Below are positions 26,622 to 35,415 of a stretch of 64,000 bases of DNA, piece by piece. How positions within the stretch are numbered: the stretch's first letter is position 1; the number at the start of each line of letters is the position of its first letter. The position numbers and the translations under genes were made by a program. This DNA comes from Rhizobium aethiopicum (GTDB lineage: Bacteria; Pseudomonadota; Alphaproteobacteria; Rhizobiales; Rhizobiaceae), in assembly GCF_900094625.1 (NCBI RefSeq), contig NZ_FMAJ01000003.1, forward strand, positions 124,001-188,000, given 5' to 3'. The notes beneath the pieces were generated by a model, which was not told the origin of the DNA, made no database searches, and worked only from the letters and a program-made list of their open reading frames with translations.

Positions 26622-26897
26622 ATGACAGAAGATGCGAAAGAACTTCAGTCGATCAACACAGCGTGGCAGATCGCCATTCAGGAGATTTTGCGCATGGTCA
26701 TCCGAGATATGTATCACGGCGGGGGCGAGGCGTCGTTCAAGACACATATCAAACGGATCGAAGAGGCGGCCGTGGACAGTATTTACACCGATTTGCGGCT
26801 GCGCGGCACAGATGAATGGACGGAAGTCCTCGTCAAGGAACGGGCGAGCAATTTCGTCACGACGCTGTTGACATCGTTTACCTACGATCGAGCATAA
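26622..26897 (+). CDS. Small protein of unknown function
   Basis: The 91-residue product is soluble, mostly helical, with IAIQEILRMVIRDMYHGGGE in the first half and ERASNFVTTLLTSFTYDRA at the end. AAGGAG sits five bases before the ATG, a strong ribosome-binding site. I do not recognise a family. It precedes a histidine kinase gene by 220 bp on the same strand. Confidence 0.6.
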   Translation: MTEDAKELQSINTAWQIAIQEILRMVIRDMYHGGGEASFKTHIKRIEEAAVDSIYTDLRLRGTDEWTEVLVKERASNFVTTLLTSFTYDRA

Positions 26898-27116
26898 ACG
26901 GGCTTTGCTAAACACATTGCGATTTTTGTATCGGCTGCTCGATGGGTCCTGTCGATCGAAATATTCCAGGCGGTTTTGCGGAGATCGACCGTCGCTTTAT
27001 CGGGAAATTACTTGTCGAGGACGTGCGACATTGATTGCGCTTGCGCCGTCGCAGTTTTTGAAGCAACGCTTCATCTCATGCTGTTGAAGAGCAGCGGCAT
27101 ACGCGAGCAATCGTTC

Positions 27117-28196
27117 ATGACGGACACCAAAGACGAAGCCCTATCGCCGGAAGGCGTCGGCAACCTGCCCCATCTCGCCGAAGCCCTCGACGACGACCGG
27201 TTTCGACACTTTCTCGATCATGTCCCCTTCGCGGTAGTCGTCTCCGAGCTCGGCGGCACCTGCGAGACGCTGATTTACGTCAACCTCGAATTCGAACGGC
27301 TCACGGGGCTCCCGGCCCCACAAGTCGAGGGAAAGCGCTGGTCTGATATCGTGTTGAATTGCGCCGCTGTCTCCGAAGATGCAACGCTCACAGCCGCCGT
27401 GACCACGGCGGAGGAATATATTGGTGCCTTCTCGCTCACGGCCAAATCCGGAAACAGTGTCATTATCGACGTATGGTCGAACACGATCGTCAACGATGAT
27501 GACATCCCGCTTTTCCGCCTGGTGGCTTTTGCTGCTCGCAATGAGGTGACGGTCGGCGAGAGCTTCAGCGACCTTCTGGCTGAGAAAGACGTCCTTCTCA
27601 GAGAACTTCAGCATCGCGTGAAGAACAATCTGCAGATGATAACGGCGCTCATCCGGATGGAGGCGCGCAATGCCCAAAAGAACGAAGAAAGCGAGAGGTT
27701 CGCACGCCTTGCGGGGCGGATCGAAGCCTTGGCCCTCCTCTATCGTTCATTGTCGGAGGAAGAAAAGGGCGCCACCATCGATCTTGGCAGCTATGTAAGC
27801 CAGATCGCCGCCTCGGTAATGGCGGCCCACGCCGTGGAAGGCATCCGGCTCGACATGAAAGTGGACACATGGCCGGTTTCCATAAACGTGGCCATGCCTG
27901 CCGGGCTTGTCATAAACGAGCTCCTGACGAATACGCTCAAGCATGCTTTCGTAGGGCGTGATGGCGGTGAAATCACGCTACGCTGTGTCGTCAGCGATAC
28001 CGGATGCAGGATCACCGTTGCCGATAACGGGGTCGGCCTTCCTCAAGATGTGCAGTGGCCGAACCCCGGTAAGCTGAGCGCGATGATCATACAGTCGCTG
28101 AAACAGAACGCCCGCGCCGAGGTCGAAGTAACCTCGTCCCCCAACACCGGCATGAGTGTCTCCCTCGTCTTCCCGAGAACCGAAGCGGCGCAATAG
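27117..28196 (+). CDS. Cytosolic HisKA_2-type sensor histidine kinase with PAS domain
   Basis: This 359-residue kinase has no membrane segment. A PAS domain spans about residues 30-145 (FLDHVPFAVVVSEL, IYVNLEFERLTGL). A HisKA_2 phospho-acceptor helix follows with His166 in LLRELQHRVKNNLQMI and then an HATPase domain (NELLTNTLKHAF, DNGVGLP). Such kinases are frequent in alphaproteobacterial light, oxygen and general stress signalling. A Cys at the usual LOV flavin site (NCRFLQ) is not present, so this is not an obvious LOV sensor. The start is uncertain: ATG at 27117 or 27078. No response regulator adjoins. It converges on an anti-sigma factor gene, but no link is shown. Confidence 0.85.
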   Translation: MTDTKDEALSPEGVGNLPHLAEALDDDRFRHFLDHVPFAVVVSELGGTCETLIYVNLEFERLTGLPAPQVEGKRWSDIVLNCAAVSEDATLTAAVTTAEEYIGAFSLTAKSGNSVIIDVWSNTIVNDDDIPLFRLVAFAARNEVTVGESFSDLLAEKDVLLRELQHRVKNNLQMITALIRMEARNAQKNEESERFARLAGRIEALALLYRSLSEEEKGATIDLGSYVSQIAASVMAAHAVEGIRLDMKVDTWPVSINVAMPAGLVINELLTNTLKHAFVGRDGGEITLRCVVSDTGCRITVADNGVGLPQDVQWPNPGKLSAMIIQSLKQNARAEVEVTSSPNTGMSVSLVFPRTEAAQ

Positions 28197-28339
28197 GCCT
28201 GCTTCAAGGGAGTGAGATCCCGACCCTCCGCAAGAAGACGAGCCGGCATCATGTCTGAGCGTCGTCCGGACATGTCGAACTACGGAAGGCCGCGCTGAAG
28301 AGTTTCAGACAGGGAAAATTGATTACGATCGACGCACCG

Positions 28340-29059
28340 TTATGGCCGGTGCACCGTGCCGCTTGCAATGACCGGGCCGGTCGCCTGCCCGGCCGGCGAG
28401 CCGCCGAAGGGTTCCAGGCTGACGGCAAGGGTCGCGCCATCCGTGACATGGCTGCGCAATTCGGCCGGAATGACGAGCTCGCCACTTTCGCCCGGCTGAA
28501 AGACGCCGAGCGATTTCGGCATGCCGCTGCCCCGTACCAGCCACAGTTCGAGCGACTTCTCCTCCGGCTCGCCGGCGGCGACCGGCACGATCTTCAGCCG
28601 GCCGCTTTGCAGCTCGTAGGAGGCGAGAAGATTGATGGCGTTGTTCTGGCCGGAAAGCGCGGCCACGAGCGGTGACGGCCCCTGCGGCTGCGGCACCACG
28701 CCGGAGGCGAAGATCACCGCGCTGGCAGCGACCACGACGCAGGCAAAACTCAGCGAGCGCCAGAAAACCGCCGAATTCCAGAGCCCTTGCGAAAAGGATA
28801 CGGGTTTTGCCGCATCGCCGAACAGCCGAGACTCGATCTGCTTGAAGGTTTCGCGGTTCGACGCGGCACCGTCATATTCGTCGTTGAAGGCAGAGAGATT
28901 GGTTTCCCAGCGGCTGACGATCGCCGCAAATGTCCGATCGTGGCGCATGCGCTCTTCCACCACCCGGCGATCCTGCAACGACAGGACGCCCAACACATAT
29001 TCGCCGGCGAGAACCTCGTCGCGGGAGCGGTCTCCCTTGCTTTTGTCGGGCGATGTCAT
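28340..29059 (-). CDS. Anti-sigma factor (RskA type)
   Basis: The 239-residue protein is a membrane anti-sigma factor. The cytosolic N-terminus (about 12-60: DEVLAGEYVLGVLSLQDRRV and RWETNLSAFND) is the sigma-binding region, one membrane helix spans about 102-120, and a periplasmic RskA domain follows (about 130-239; LELWLVRGSGMPKSLGVF). It overlaps the stop of the upstream ECF sigma gene by four bases (ATGA), the typical arrangement for a sigma/anti-sigma pair. That sigma gene is broken here, so this factor has lost its cognate partner in cis. The gene itself looks intact. Confidence 0.85.
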   Translation of the reverse strand: MTSPDKSKGDRSRDEVLAGEYVLGVLSLQDRRVVEERMRHDRTFAAIVSRWETNLSAFNDEYDGAASNRETFKQIESRLFGDAAKPVSFSQGLWNSAVFWRSLSFACVVVAASAVIFASGVVPQPQGPSPLVAALSGQNNAINLLASYELQSGRLKIVPVAAGEPEEKSLELWLVRGSGMPKSLGVFQPGESGELVIPAELRSHVTDGATLAVSLEPFGGSPAGQATGPVIASGTVHRP

Positions 29060-29458
29060 CGTTCCATGCACTCTCTCAGTTTCAAGAGGCTACGCCTGAG
29101 CCAGGTCGGCATCGTGTTCAGCGGGACACCAAGATGATCTGCCAGTTCCCGACAGCTCAGCCCTTCGACATAAGCCCGTTTCACGGCGACCGCACGATCA
29201 GCTTCCAACTCTTCCATGCAGGTGTCAATCCGCCTTCCTTCATCCTTCGTCACCGTCTGCCTTTCCGGCTCGGGTTCGGGACCGGCAAGATCGTAAGCGC
29301 GGCCGAGTCCGTCGGCGGCGGGCTTGCGCGCGCGCAACCGATCGGTCGACCGGTTGCGTACAATCGCGGCCAGCCATGCCGAGGATGAACCCCCAGGCTG
29401 CCTCAAAACTCCGGGCAGCGACGCGGCCGATCAGGTCCTTGATCTCGTTGCCCTGCAT
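29056..29458 (-). pseudogene. ECF sigma factor gene with internal deletion
   Basis: Two frames hold the two ends of one ECF sigma gene. From ATG 29458 the frame gives MQGNEIKDLIGRVAAR, a normal ECF N-terminus, then drifts. From about 29400 a different frame gives SAWLAAIVRNRSTDRLRAR (end of region 2), a linker and an intact region 4 (LSCRELADHLGVPLNT, TWLRRSLLKLRECMER), stopping at 29056. About 50-60 codons holding regions 2.1-2.3 (core-RNA-polymerase and -10 binding) are missing, and the join shifts frame. The remaining open frame could only start at a TTG (29406) and would lack most of region 2. It overlaps the anti-sigma start by 4 bp. An assembly error is possible but less likely. Confidence 0.75.
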
Positions 29459-29602
29459 GCCGTTCCTCATATCTTGCTTGCGCTCACCCGGCGGTCGAAC
29501 TCATCCGGCTCCGTGCCACATACGAAAACTATTGCGCGCTGGATTATTCCCTCTGTCAGAAACTTGCGATAAAAGGCCGCGATCAATTCTGCGGGGGTTC
29601 CC

Positions 29603-30490
29603 ATGAACGAAACCGAAAGCGAACTTCAGGCACGGCTTCTGGCCAAGGCGCTGCCCTTCATGCAGCGTTACGAGAACAAGACAATTGTCGTGAAATATGG
29701 CGGCCACGCCATGGGCAACCCCGAGCTCGGCAAGGCGTTTGCCAGCGACATCGCGCTTTTGAAGCAGTCCGGCGTCAACCCGATCGTCGTTCATGGCGGC
29801 GGCCCGCAGATCGGCGCCATGCTCAACAAGATGGGCATCGAATCGAAATTCGAGGGCGGGCTCCGCGTCACCGACCAGAAGACGGTCGAGATCGTGGAGA
29901 TGGTGCTCGCCGGCTCGATCAACAAGGAAATCGTCGCGCTGATCAACCAGACCGGCGAGTGGGCGATCGGCCTTTGCGGCAAGGACGGCAACATGGTCTT
30001 CGCCGAAAAGGCGCGCAAGACCATCAAAGATCCGGATAGCAACATCGAGCGGGTGCTCGATCTCGGCTTCGTCGGCGAAGTGGTCGAGGTCGACCGCACG
30101 CTGCTCGATCTGCTCGCCCGCTCCGAGATGATCCCGGTGATCGCGCCGGTGGCGCCGGGCCGCGACGGCGCCACCTACAATATCAACGCCGACACTTTCG
30201 CCGGCGCCATTGCCGGCGCGCTCAATGCCACCCGCCTGCTGTTTTTGACCGACGTGCCCGGCGTGCTCGACAAGAAAGGTCAGCTGATCAAGGAGCTTTC
30301 CGTCGCCGAGGCGCATGCGCTGATCGCCGACGGCACGATCTCCGGCGGCATGATCCCGAAGGTCGAGACCTGCATCGATGCAATCAAGGCCGGCGTGCAG
30401 GGCGTCGTCATCCTGAACGGCAAGACCGCCCATTCCGTCCTGCTCGAAATCTTCACCGAGCACGGCATCGGAACGCTGATCGTTCCCTGA
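29603..30490 (+). CDS. argB: Acetylglutamate kinase
   Basis: This 295-residue enzyme phosphorylates N-acetyl-L-glutamate, the second step of arginine synthesis, and is commonly feedback-inhibited by arginine in rhizobia. The ATP-site Lys is in [11 protein letters not shown] (about residue 29), the glycine-rich turn is VHGGGPQIG, and the C-terminal [15 protein letters not shown] segment is intact. The N-terminal extension of about 20 residues ([20 protein letters not shown]) matches the arginine-sensitive hexameric form. It stands alone; the usual neighbour engB is 4 kb upstream. Confidence 0.96.
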   Translation: MNETESELQARLLAKALPFMQRYENKTIVVKYGGHAMGNPELGKAFASDIALLKQSGVNPIVVHGGGPQIGAMLNKMGIESKFEGGLRVTDQKTVEIVEMVLAGSINKEIVALINQTGEWAIGLCGKDGNMVFAEKARKTIKDPDSNIERVLDLGFVGEVVEVDRTLLDLLARSEMIPVIAPVAPGRDGATYNINADTFAGAIAGALNATRLLFLTDVPGVLDKKGQLIKELSVAEAHALIADGTISGGMIPKVETCIDAIKAGVQGVVILNGKTAHSVLLEIFTEHGIGTLIVP

Positions 30491-30958
30491 TCAAGGCTGC
30501 GCCCTTCACCCCACGAGGGGCGCATCTTCCTCACGCCGGCGCGCAGTCTGCCCAGCTCGTCCCTCCTCTCGCCTTTGTCCGGCGAGACCGAGGGCACCGG
30601 ATTCGCCGATGTTCGAGGCAATTCGCTTGCGCGAGCGCGCGCCTGACTTCCCTTTTGATTGGCTGGCCGACCCACAGTACGCGGCGGGAAGCGCTGCGAC
30701 GTTGCCTCTGTCGGACAGCCCTGAACATGACATCAGGGGGGCCGGCGGCGGGCCGATCCGCCTTTTATCGGAATTGACGAATCGCGGGGCGGCGGCATGT
30801 TTTTGCTTGGCGTGACCTTCCGCCGAACCTCCTTCGATCCTCCGCGGCAGGGTCTTTAGCAGGAGGCAAAGGGACTTCCGTCTCGGGTCGTCAACCTCAG
30901 CCCTGATGTTTCGGGGTCGCTTGCCGGGGAAGCCGTCCGAGACCGGAAAGGCCGAGAT
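30491..30958. other. 468-bp intergenic region
   Basis: A weak hairpin (TGCGCCC 30498-30504 with GGGCGCA 30518-30524) follows argB and may aid termination. The rest resembles degenerate rhizobial intergenic repeat but cannot be assigned. No coding frame is convincing. Confidence 0.4.
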
Positions 30959-31966
30959 ATGACCGAAAACGGAAACCTCAAACGCCGCGTGCGCGCCCGC
31001 GCCGCCAAGACGGGCGAGTCTTACACGACCGCTCTCATGCATGTGCGCCGCGCTTCCCCAAAGGACGAAACGCCACCAGCCAGGCGGCTGCGCCTGGCAG
31101 TGGCACAGACCAGGTGTTATGACGATCCGCGAGATATTGCCGGGCTTCGTGAAAGCGGGCGGGAAATGCGCGGGCTAATGCGGCAGGCGCGCGGTGCCGG
31201 CGCGCGGCTTCTGCATTTCCCCGAAGGAGCGACCTGCGCGCCGAACAAGCGCATCATGTCTGCTATCGGCCCGCGGGAGATCGGGCCGTCCGACTGGCGT
31301 CGGTTCGAATGGGACGTGCTGCGCGAGGAACTGGATGCAACGCGCAGCCTCGCGCGCGAACTCGGGCTTTGGATCGTGTTCGGATCGGTGCACCGGCTGA
31401 CCGAGCCGCACCGGCCGCACAACAGCCTCTACGTTGTCTCGGATCGTGGCGCGCTGGAGACGCGCTACGACGAACGCCTGCTCTCCAACACCAAGATCTC
31501 CTTCATGTACACGCCGGGCTCGATCCCCGTCACATTCGAGATCGACGGCATCCGCTTCGGCTGCTCGCTCGGCATGGAATGCCATTATCCTGAGATCTTC
31601 GCCGAGTATGAGCGGCTGGACGTGAACTGCGTGCTGTTTTCGACTACCGGCGGGTCGCCTTCCAACGAGCCGTCCTTCGCCGCCGAGGCGCAGGGACATG
31701 CGGCGACCAACAGCTATTGGGTGAGCTTCTCGATGCTGACCTACCCCGGATCGGAAGGCCAGCCAGCCTCTTCCGGCATCGTCGCCCCCGGCGGGCGGTG
31801 GGCTGCGCAGTGCGCGGCGGATGGAGCACCCGCGATAGCGTTTGCGGATATCGACGACAATGCCGGCGATCTCTCCCGGCCGTGGCGGCGCAAGGCCCGA
31901 TCAGGGCTCTACGGCCCGCACCACGTGGAAGGCGACCCGCGCAGCGACGGGCGGGATACGTTCTAG
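30959..31966 (+). CDS. Carbon-nitrogen hydrolase (nitrilase superfamily)
   Basis: The 335-residue protein has the nitrilase fold with a complete triad: Glu89 (HFPEGA), Lys179 (LSNTKIS) and Cys208 (LGMECHYPE). Family members cleave amides or nitriles; the substrate here is unknown. The first 32 residues are unusual: KRRVRARAAKTGESYTTAL is a basic, helix-forming segment seen as an N-terminal tag on otherwise unrelated bacterial proteins, and it is separated from the enzyme by a Pro-rich link. ATG at 30959 follows GGAAAGG. The gene stands alone; the alpha-hydroxy-acid dehydrogenase gene begins 340 bp downstream. Confidence 0.82.
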   Translation: MTENGNLKRRVRARAAKTGESYTTALMHVRRASPKDETPPARRLRLAVAQTRCYDDPRDIAGLRESGREMRGLMRQARGAGARLLHFPEGATCAPNKRIMSAIGPREIGPSDWRRFEWDVLREELDATRSLARELGLWIVFGSVHRLTEPHRPHNSLYVVSDRGALETRYDERLLSNTKISFMYTPGSIPVTFEIDGIRFGCSLGMECHYPEIFAEYERLDVNCVLFSTTGGSPSNEPSFAAEAQGHAATNSYWVSFSMLTYPGSEGQPASSGIVAPGGRWAAQCAADGAPAIAFADIDDNAGDLSRPWRRKARSGLYGPHHVEGDPRSDGRDTF

Positions 31967-31978
31967 GTGGTAGGTCGA

Positions 31979-32006
31979 CACAACCGGCGCGCATGCGCCG
32001 GTTGTG
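31979..32006. repeat. Perfect 12-bp inverted repeat after the nitrilase gene
   Basis: CACAACCGGCGC (31979-31990) pairs with GCGCCGGTTGTG (31995-32006) around GCAT. There is no T-tract. It may act as a transcription terminator or be part of a larger intergenic repeat. Confidence 0.6.
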
Positions 32007-32044
32007 GACGCACCGAGGCCGCACCCTAAGATGTGCCCTAAGGG

Positions 32045-32117
32045 GCCTCGAAGGGCGGGGCGGGTGCGCTGGCGGTCGATGGTGCAAGGAGCACCGCTGC
32101 GGTGTGTCCTTCGAGGC
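32045..32117. repeat. REP-like intergenic inverted repeat
   Basis: GCCTCGAAGG (32045-32054) and CCTTCGAGGC (32108-32117) are perfect 10-bp arms. Between them lies a smaller hairpin CACCGCTGCGGTG. The following CACTTCAGGATGAAGGAT is typical of repetitive intergenic elements of rhizobia in my recollection. The rest of the 340-bp gap holds no gene. Confidence 0.5.
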
Positions 32118-32306
32118 TTCGCCCCGCGGCCACGCACTTCAGGATGAAGGATGTTGCCGCGACTGATGATCACCGCGACCTGCGCTTAAAGCGACCGAAG
32201 CGGCATTATCCCTCGAGCAGGTCGCAAATCGCACAATGAAGCCTTGGCAAGGTTTCGAATCGTGCTTTAGGTTGCCGCCCGAAAACGAAACGGGTCGAGC
32301 AAAAAG

Positions 32307-33455
32307 ATGCGCCTTACAGACTGCTATAACTTTCACGATTTCCGGCGCATGGCCAAGCAGCGTCTTCCCGGGCCGATCTTCGACTATATCGATGGCGCTG
32401 CCGATGACGAGGTGACCTATCGGCGCAATACGGCGGCCTTCGAGAATTGCGATCTGGTGCCCGATGTTCTCAGGGGGGTGGCCGATGTCGATATGTCGGT
32501 GACGGTCATGGGGCAGAAGCTCGCCATGCCGGTCTATTGCTCGCCGACCGCGCTGCAACGGCTTTTCCATCATCAAGGCGAGCGGGCGGTGGCGGCGGCA
32601 GCGGCGAAGTACGGCACGATGTTCGGCGTTTCCTCGCTCGGCACGATCAGCCTGGAGGAGGCAAGGCAGATCAGCGACGGGCCGCAGGTCTACCAGTTTT
32701 ATTTCCACAAGGACCGCGGGCTGAACCGCGAGATGATGGTGCGGGCGAAGACCGCCGGCGTGCAGGCGATGATGCTGACGGTCGACAGCATCACGGGCGG
32801 CAACCGCGAGCGCGACAAGCGCACCGGCTTCGCCATTCCCTTCAAGCTCAATCTCGCCGGCATGATGCAGTTTGCGATCAAGCCCTCCTGGGCGATCGAC
32901 TGGATGACGCATGAGGCTTTCCGGCTGCCGCAGCTCGAGAACCACGTCAAAATGGACGGCGGCGCGTTGTCGATCAGCCGCTACTTCACCGAAATGCTCG
33001 ATCCCTCCATGTCGTGGAACGACGTGGCCGAGATGGTGCAGGCCTGGGATGGGCAATTCTGCCTGAAGGGCATCATGTCGGTCGAGGACGCCAAGCGCGC
33101 GGTCGAGATCGGCTGCACCGGCATCGTGCTTTCCAATCATGGCGGGCGCCAGCTCGACGGCTCGCGCAGCGCCTTCGACCAGCTTGCCGAAATCGTCGAT
33201 GCCGTCGGAGACCGCATCGACGTAATGATGGATGGCGGCGTGCAGCGCGGAACCCATGTTCTCAAGGCCCTGTCGCTCGGGGCGAAGGCCGTCGGCCTCG
33301 GCCGCTACTATCTCTTCCCGCTCGCCGCCGCCGGACAGCCCGGCGTCGAACGGGCGCTGGAGACGATGCGCACCGAGCTCGAGCGCGACATGAAGCTGAT
33401 GGGCTGCACCTCGGTCGACCAGCTGACGCGGCGCAATCTGCGCTTCCGTTCCTGA
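32307..33455 (+). CDS. lldD: FMN-dependent alpha-hydroxy-acid (L-lactate) dehydrogenase
   Basis: This 382-residue flavoprotein belongs to the glycolate oxidase/L-lactate dehydrogenase family, which oxidises L-2-hydroxy acids to 2-oxo acids. Active-site residues are visible: Lys254 (CLKGI), His278 and Arg281 in SNHGGRQLDG, and the phosphate-binding DGGVQRGTHVLKALSLGA. The N-terminus has no signal, and the sequence could be membrane-associated like LldD. Lactate is the likely substrate, but glycolate or mandelate-type acids cannot be excluded. It faces the convergent ICL/PEP-mutase gene. Confidence 0.85.
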   Translation: MRLTDCYNFHDFRRMAKQRLPGPIFDYIDGAADDEVTYRRNTAAFENCDLVPDVLRGVADVDMSVTVMGQKLAMPVYCSPTALQRLFHHQGERAVAAAAAKYGTMFGVSSLGTISLEEARQISDGPQVYQFYFHKDRGLNREMMVRAKTAGVQAMMLTVDSITGGNRERDKRTGFAIPFKLNLAGMMQFAIKPSWAIDWMTHEAFRLPQLENHVKMDGGALSISRYFTEMLDPSMSWNDVAEMVQAWDGQFCLKGIMSVEDAKRAVEIGCTGIVLSNHGGRQLDGSRSAFDQLAEIVDAVGDRIDVMMDGGVQRGTHVLKALSLGAKAVGLGRYYLFPLAAAGQPGVERALETMRTELERDMKLMGCTSVDQLTRRNLRFRS

Positions 33456-33519
33456 GCGCAGGCGGACGTTATCCCGGGCCGCAGCCTTCCTGCGGATGCG
33501 GCCCTCACACGTATCGGCG

Positions 33520-34290
33520 TCAGACCAGGTTATAAATCGTCGCCGCCTCCTGCTTCAGCTTTTCCATCATCGACCGGTAAGGCCCCGGACCATAGCTGAT
33601 GCGGCCGACGCCGAGCTTTGCCAGGGTTTTCACATCGGGGGCGCCCGCCCGCATCATGATGTTGACCGGCAGCGACGAGGCCGCGCAGATCTTTTCGATC
33701 AAGGCGGGATCGATCAGGCCGGGCACGAAGAAGCCGTTGCCGCCGGCCGCCGCATAGGCCCTGCCCCGCTCGATCGCCTCGTCCACCAGGCTCGCATGTT
33801 TGGAGAGATCGCTCTCGGCCAGAAAGAGGTCGGTGCGGGCGTTGATGAAGAAGGGCATGTCTTTGCCGTCGGCCATGGCGCGAATGGCGCGGATGCGGGC
33901 CGCCTGGCTCTCGATGGGATAGAGCCCATCGCCGGCGACGACCCGATCCTCGAAATTGATGCCGATGGCGCCGACATCCAGCAGCCTGGCGACATTGGCG
34001 GCCGCCCCCTGAGGCTCCGCCGAGTACGCCCCTTCGAAATCGACCGAAAGCGGCAGGTCGACAGCATCGGTAATGGATTTCGCCGTCTCTATCAGCACCG
34101 ACATCGGCAGTTTCTCGCCGTCGGCAAAGCCGTGGGCGGCGGCGACTGACCAGCTTCCCGTCGCAAGCGCCTTGGCGCCGGCATCGGCAACGGCCTTTGC
34201 CGTACCGGCGTCCCAGATATTGTAGAGCACGATCGGATCGCCCTTCTTATGAAGCGCGGCGAATGCCTTGGCCTTTTCAGTCTGGTTCAT
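33520..34290 (-). CDS. Isocitrate lyase/PEP mutase family protein
   Basis: The 256-residue protein has the PEP mutase/isocitrate lyase barrel: DAGTAKAVADAGAKALATGS near the start, VDFEGAY and INFEDR metal/substrate loops and FINARTDLFL. The isocitrate lyase KKCGH signature is absent, so it is a member of the broader family (2-methylisocitrate lyase-like, oxaloacetate hydrolase or phosphonate enzymes) with unknown reaction. GGAGACAGC precedes the ATG. Its start overlaps the end of ada by four bases (ATGA), so it is the second gene of that transcript. Confidence 0.82.
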   Translation of the reverse strand: MNQTEKAKAFAALHKKGDPIVLYNIWDAGTAKAVADAGAKALATGSWSVAAAHGFADGEKLPMSVLIETAKSITDAVDLPLSVDFEGAYSAEPQGAAANVARLLDVGAIGINFEDRVVAGDGLYPIESQAARIRAIRAMADGKDMPFFINARTDLFLAESDLSKHASLVDEAIERGRAYAAAGGNGFFVPGLIDPALIEKICAASSLPVNIMMRAGAPDVKTLAKLGVGRISYGPGPYRSMMEKLKQEAATIYNLV

Positions 34291-35360
34291 GCTGTCTCCT
34301 CCATCCTTGCTTGGGTACTGATTTTCTCTTCATGCCGCAGCAGCCATTGCTTGCGCCAGAGCCCGCCGCCGTACCCGGTCAAAGAACCATCGGCGCCGAG
34401 GATACGGTGGCAGGGCACGATGATCGCAAGCTGGTTGGCGCCATTGGCGCGGCCGACGGCACGCACCACTTCCGGCCTTTCCATCTCCCTGGCGAGATCG
34501 CCATAGGTGCACGTCTGACCGACGGGAATGTCCATCAGCTTTGCCCAGACATGCTTTTCGAAGGGCGTGCCGCCGATTGCCAATGGCGTTCTGAAAACGG
34601 TGAGCCGCCCTGCGAAATAATCGCGGATCTCCGTCTCGATCTCATCGATCGCCGGGGTGCGGCCGATCGCGACGGAGGAGCGCACCCGCTTCTGCAGCGC
34701 TTCGAGTTCGGTCGACAGCGCCTTGCGGTCGTGAAATTCAAGAAGATGCAGATGCGCCTTGTCGGCGACCGCGACCATCGGCCCGAGCGGCGTATCGAAC
34801 CAGTCGGCAAAGAGCAGTTCGCGGTTCTGCGAGAGCGCCGGCGCCTTGCCGACAAGCCGCTGGAAGGCCGCCCGGAAGCCACTCGCAGAGCCGTATCCGG
34901 CGTCGATCTGGGCATCGATGACGCGCGCGCCATCCGCCAACTGCCGGGCCGCTTCGCCGAGCCTGATATAACGGACAACGTCATGGAAGGTCATGCCGAG
35001 CGCTCGCTTGAAGGCGCGCCTCACGGTTGAGGGATCATGGCCGCGGCGCATCAGCTCATCCTCGGTCCAGCGGACGGCCGGATCGTTGTCGAGCGCGCCA
35101 AGCAATGCGTCGACGATCGGCTCCCGGCCCGGCTGCTCCAGCGGCCTGCAGCGTCGGCAGGGGCGAAAACCGGAATGCATGCAGGCGGCGATCGTCTCGA
35201 AGAACAGCGTATTTTCCCGCTTCGGCTTGCGCGCCGGGCAGGTCAGGCGGCAGAAGATGCCTGTCGTCTTCACGCAGACATAGGCCTGGCCCTCATAATC
35301 GGCGCTGCGCGCGACCAGGGCATCATAGAGCGTATCATCATCGGGGCGTTCGAACAGCAT
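34287..35360 (-). CDS. ada: Ada: bifunctional DNA-methyltransferase and transcriptional activator
   Basis: This 357-residue protein repairs methyl-phosphotriesters and O6-methylguanine and activates the adaptive response. The N-terminal zinc site has Cys37, Cys41, Cys68 and Cys71 (GIFCRLTCPARKP, GFRPCRRC), Cys37 being the phosphotriester methyl acceptor. An AraC-type helix-turn-helix region spans about 85-175. The C-terminal O6-methylguanine domain carries Cys317 in VPCHRI. Length is as in E. coli Ada. The stop overlaps the downstream ICL/PEP-mutase-family gene by 4 bp, an unusual partner for a repair gene. Confidence 0.95.
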   Translation of the reverse strand: MLFERPDDDTLYDALVARSADYEGQAYVCVKTTGIFCRLTCPARKPKRENTLFFETIAACMHSGFRPCRRCRPLEQPGREPIVDALLGALDNDPAVRWTEDELMRRGHDPSTVRRAFKRALGMTFHDVVRYIRLGEAARQLADGARVIDAQIDAGYGSASGFRAAFQRLVGKAPALSQNRELLFADWFDTPLGPMVAVADKAHLHLLEFHDRKALSTELEALQKRVRSSVAIGRTPAIDEIETEIRDYFAGRLTVFRTPLAIGGTPFEKHVWAKLMDIPVGQTCTYGDLAREMERPEVVRAVGRANGANQLAIIVPCHRILGADGSLTGYGGGLWRKQWLLRHEEKISTQARMEETA

Positions 35361-35415
35361 GTGCGCTTTCTAACATCCAACGCCGGCCGCGTCCGCCGAA
35401 AATCGGGCGTCTATT

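Noticed and set aside
29240..29470. A 76-codon frame as an independent small gene
   Set aside because: Its first 16 residues are the N-terminus of the ECF sigma factor and the rest is out of frame; it is part of the pseudogene.
30506..31042. A 178-codon minus-strand frame in the argB-nitrilase gap
   Set aside because: Low-complexity Arg/Gly translation with no motifs; antisense to the nitrilase start.
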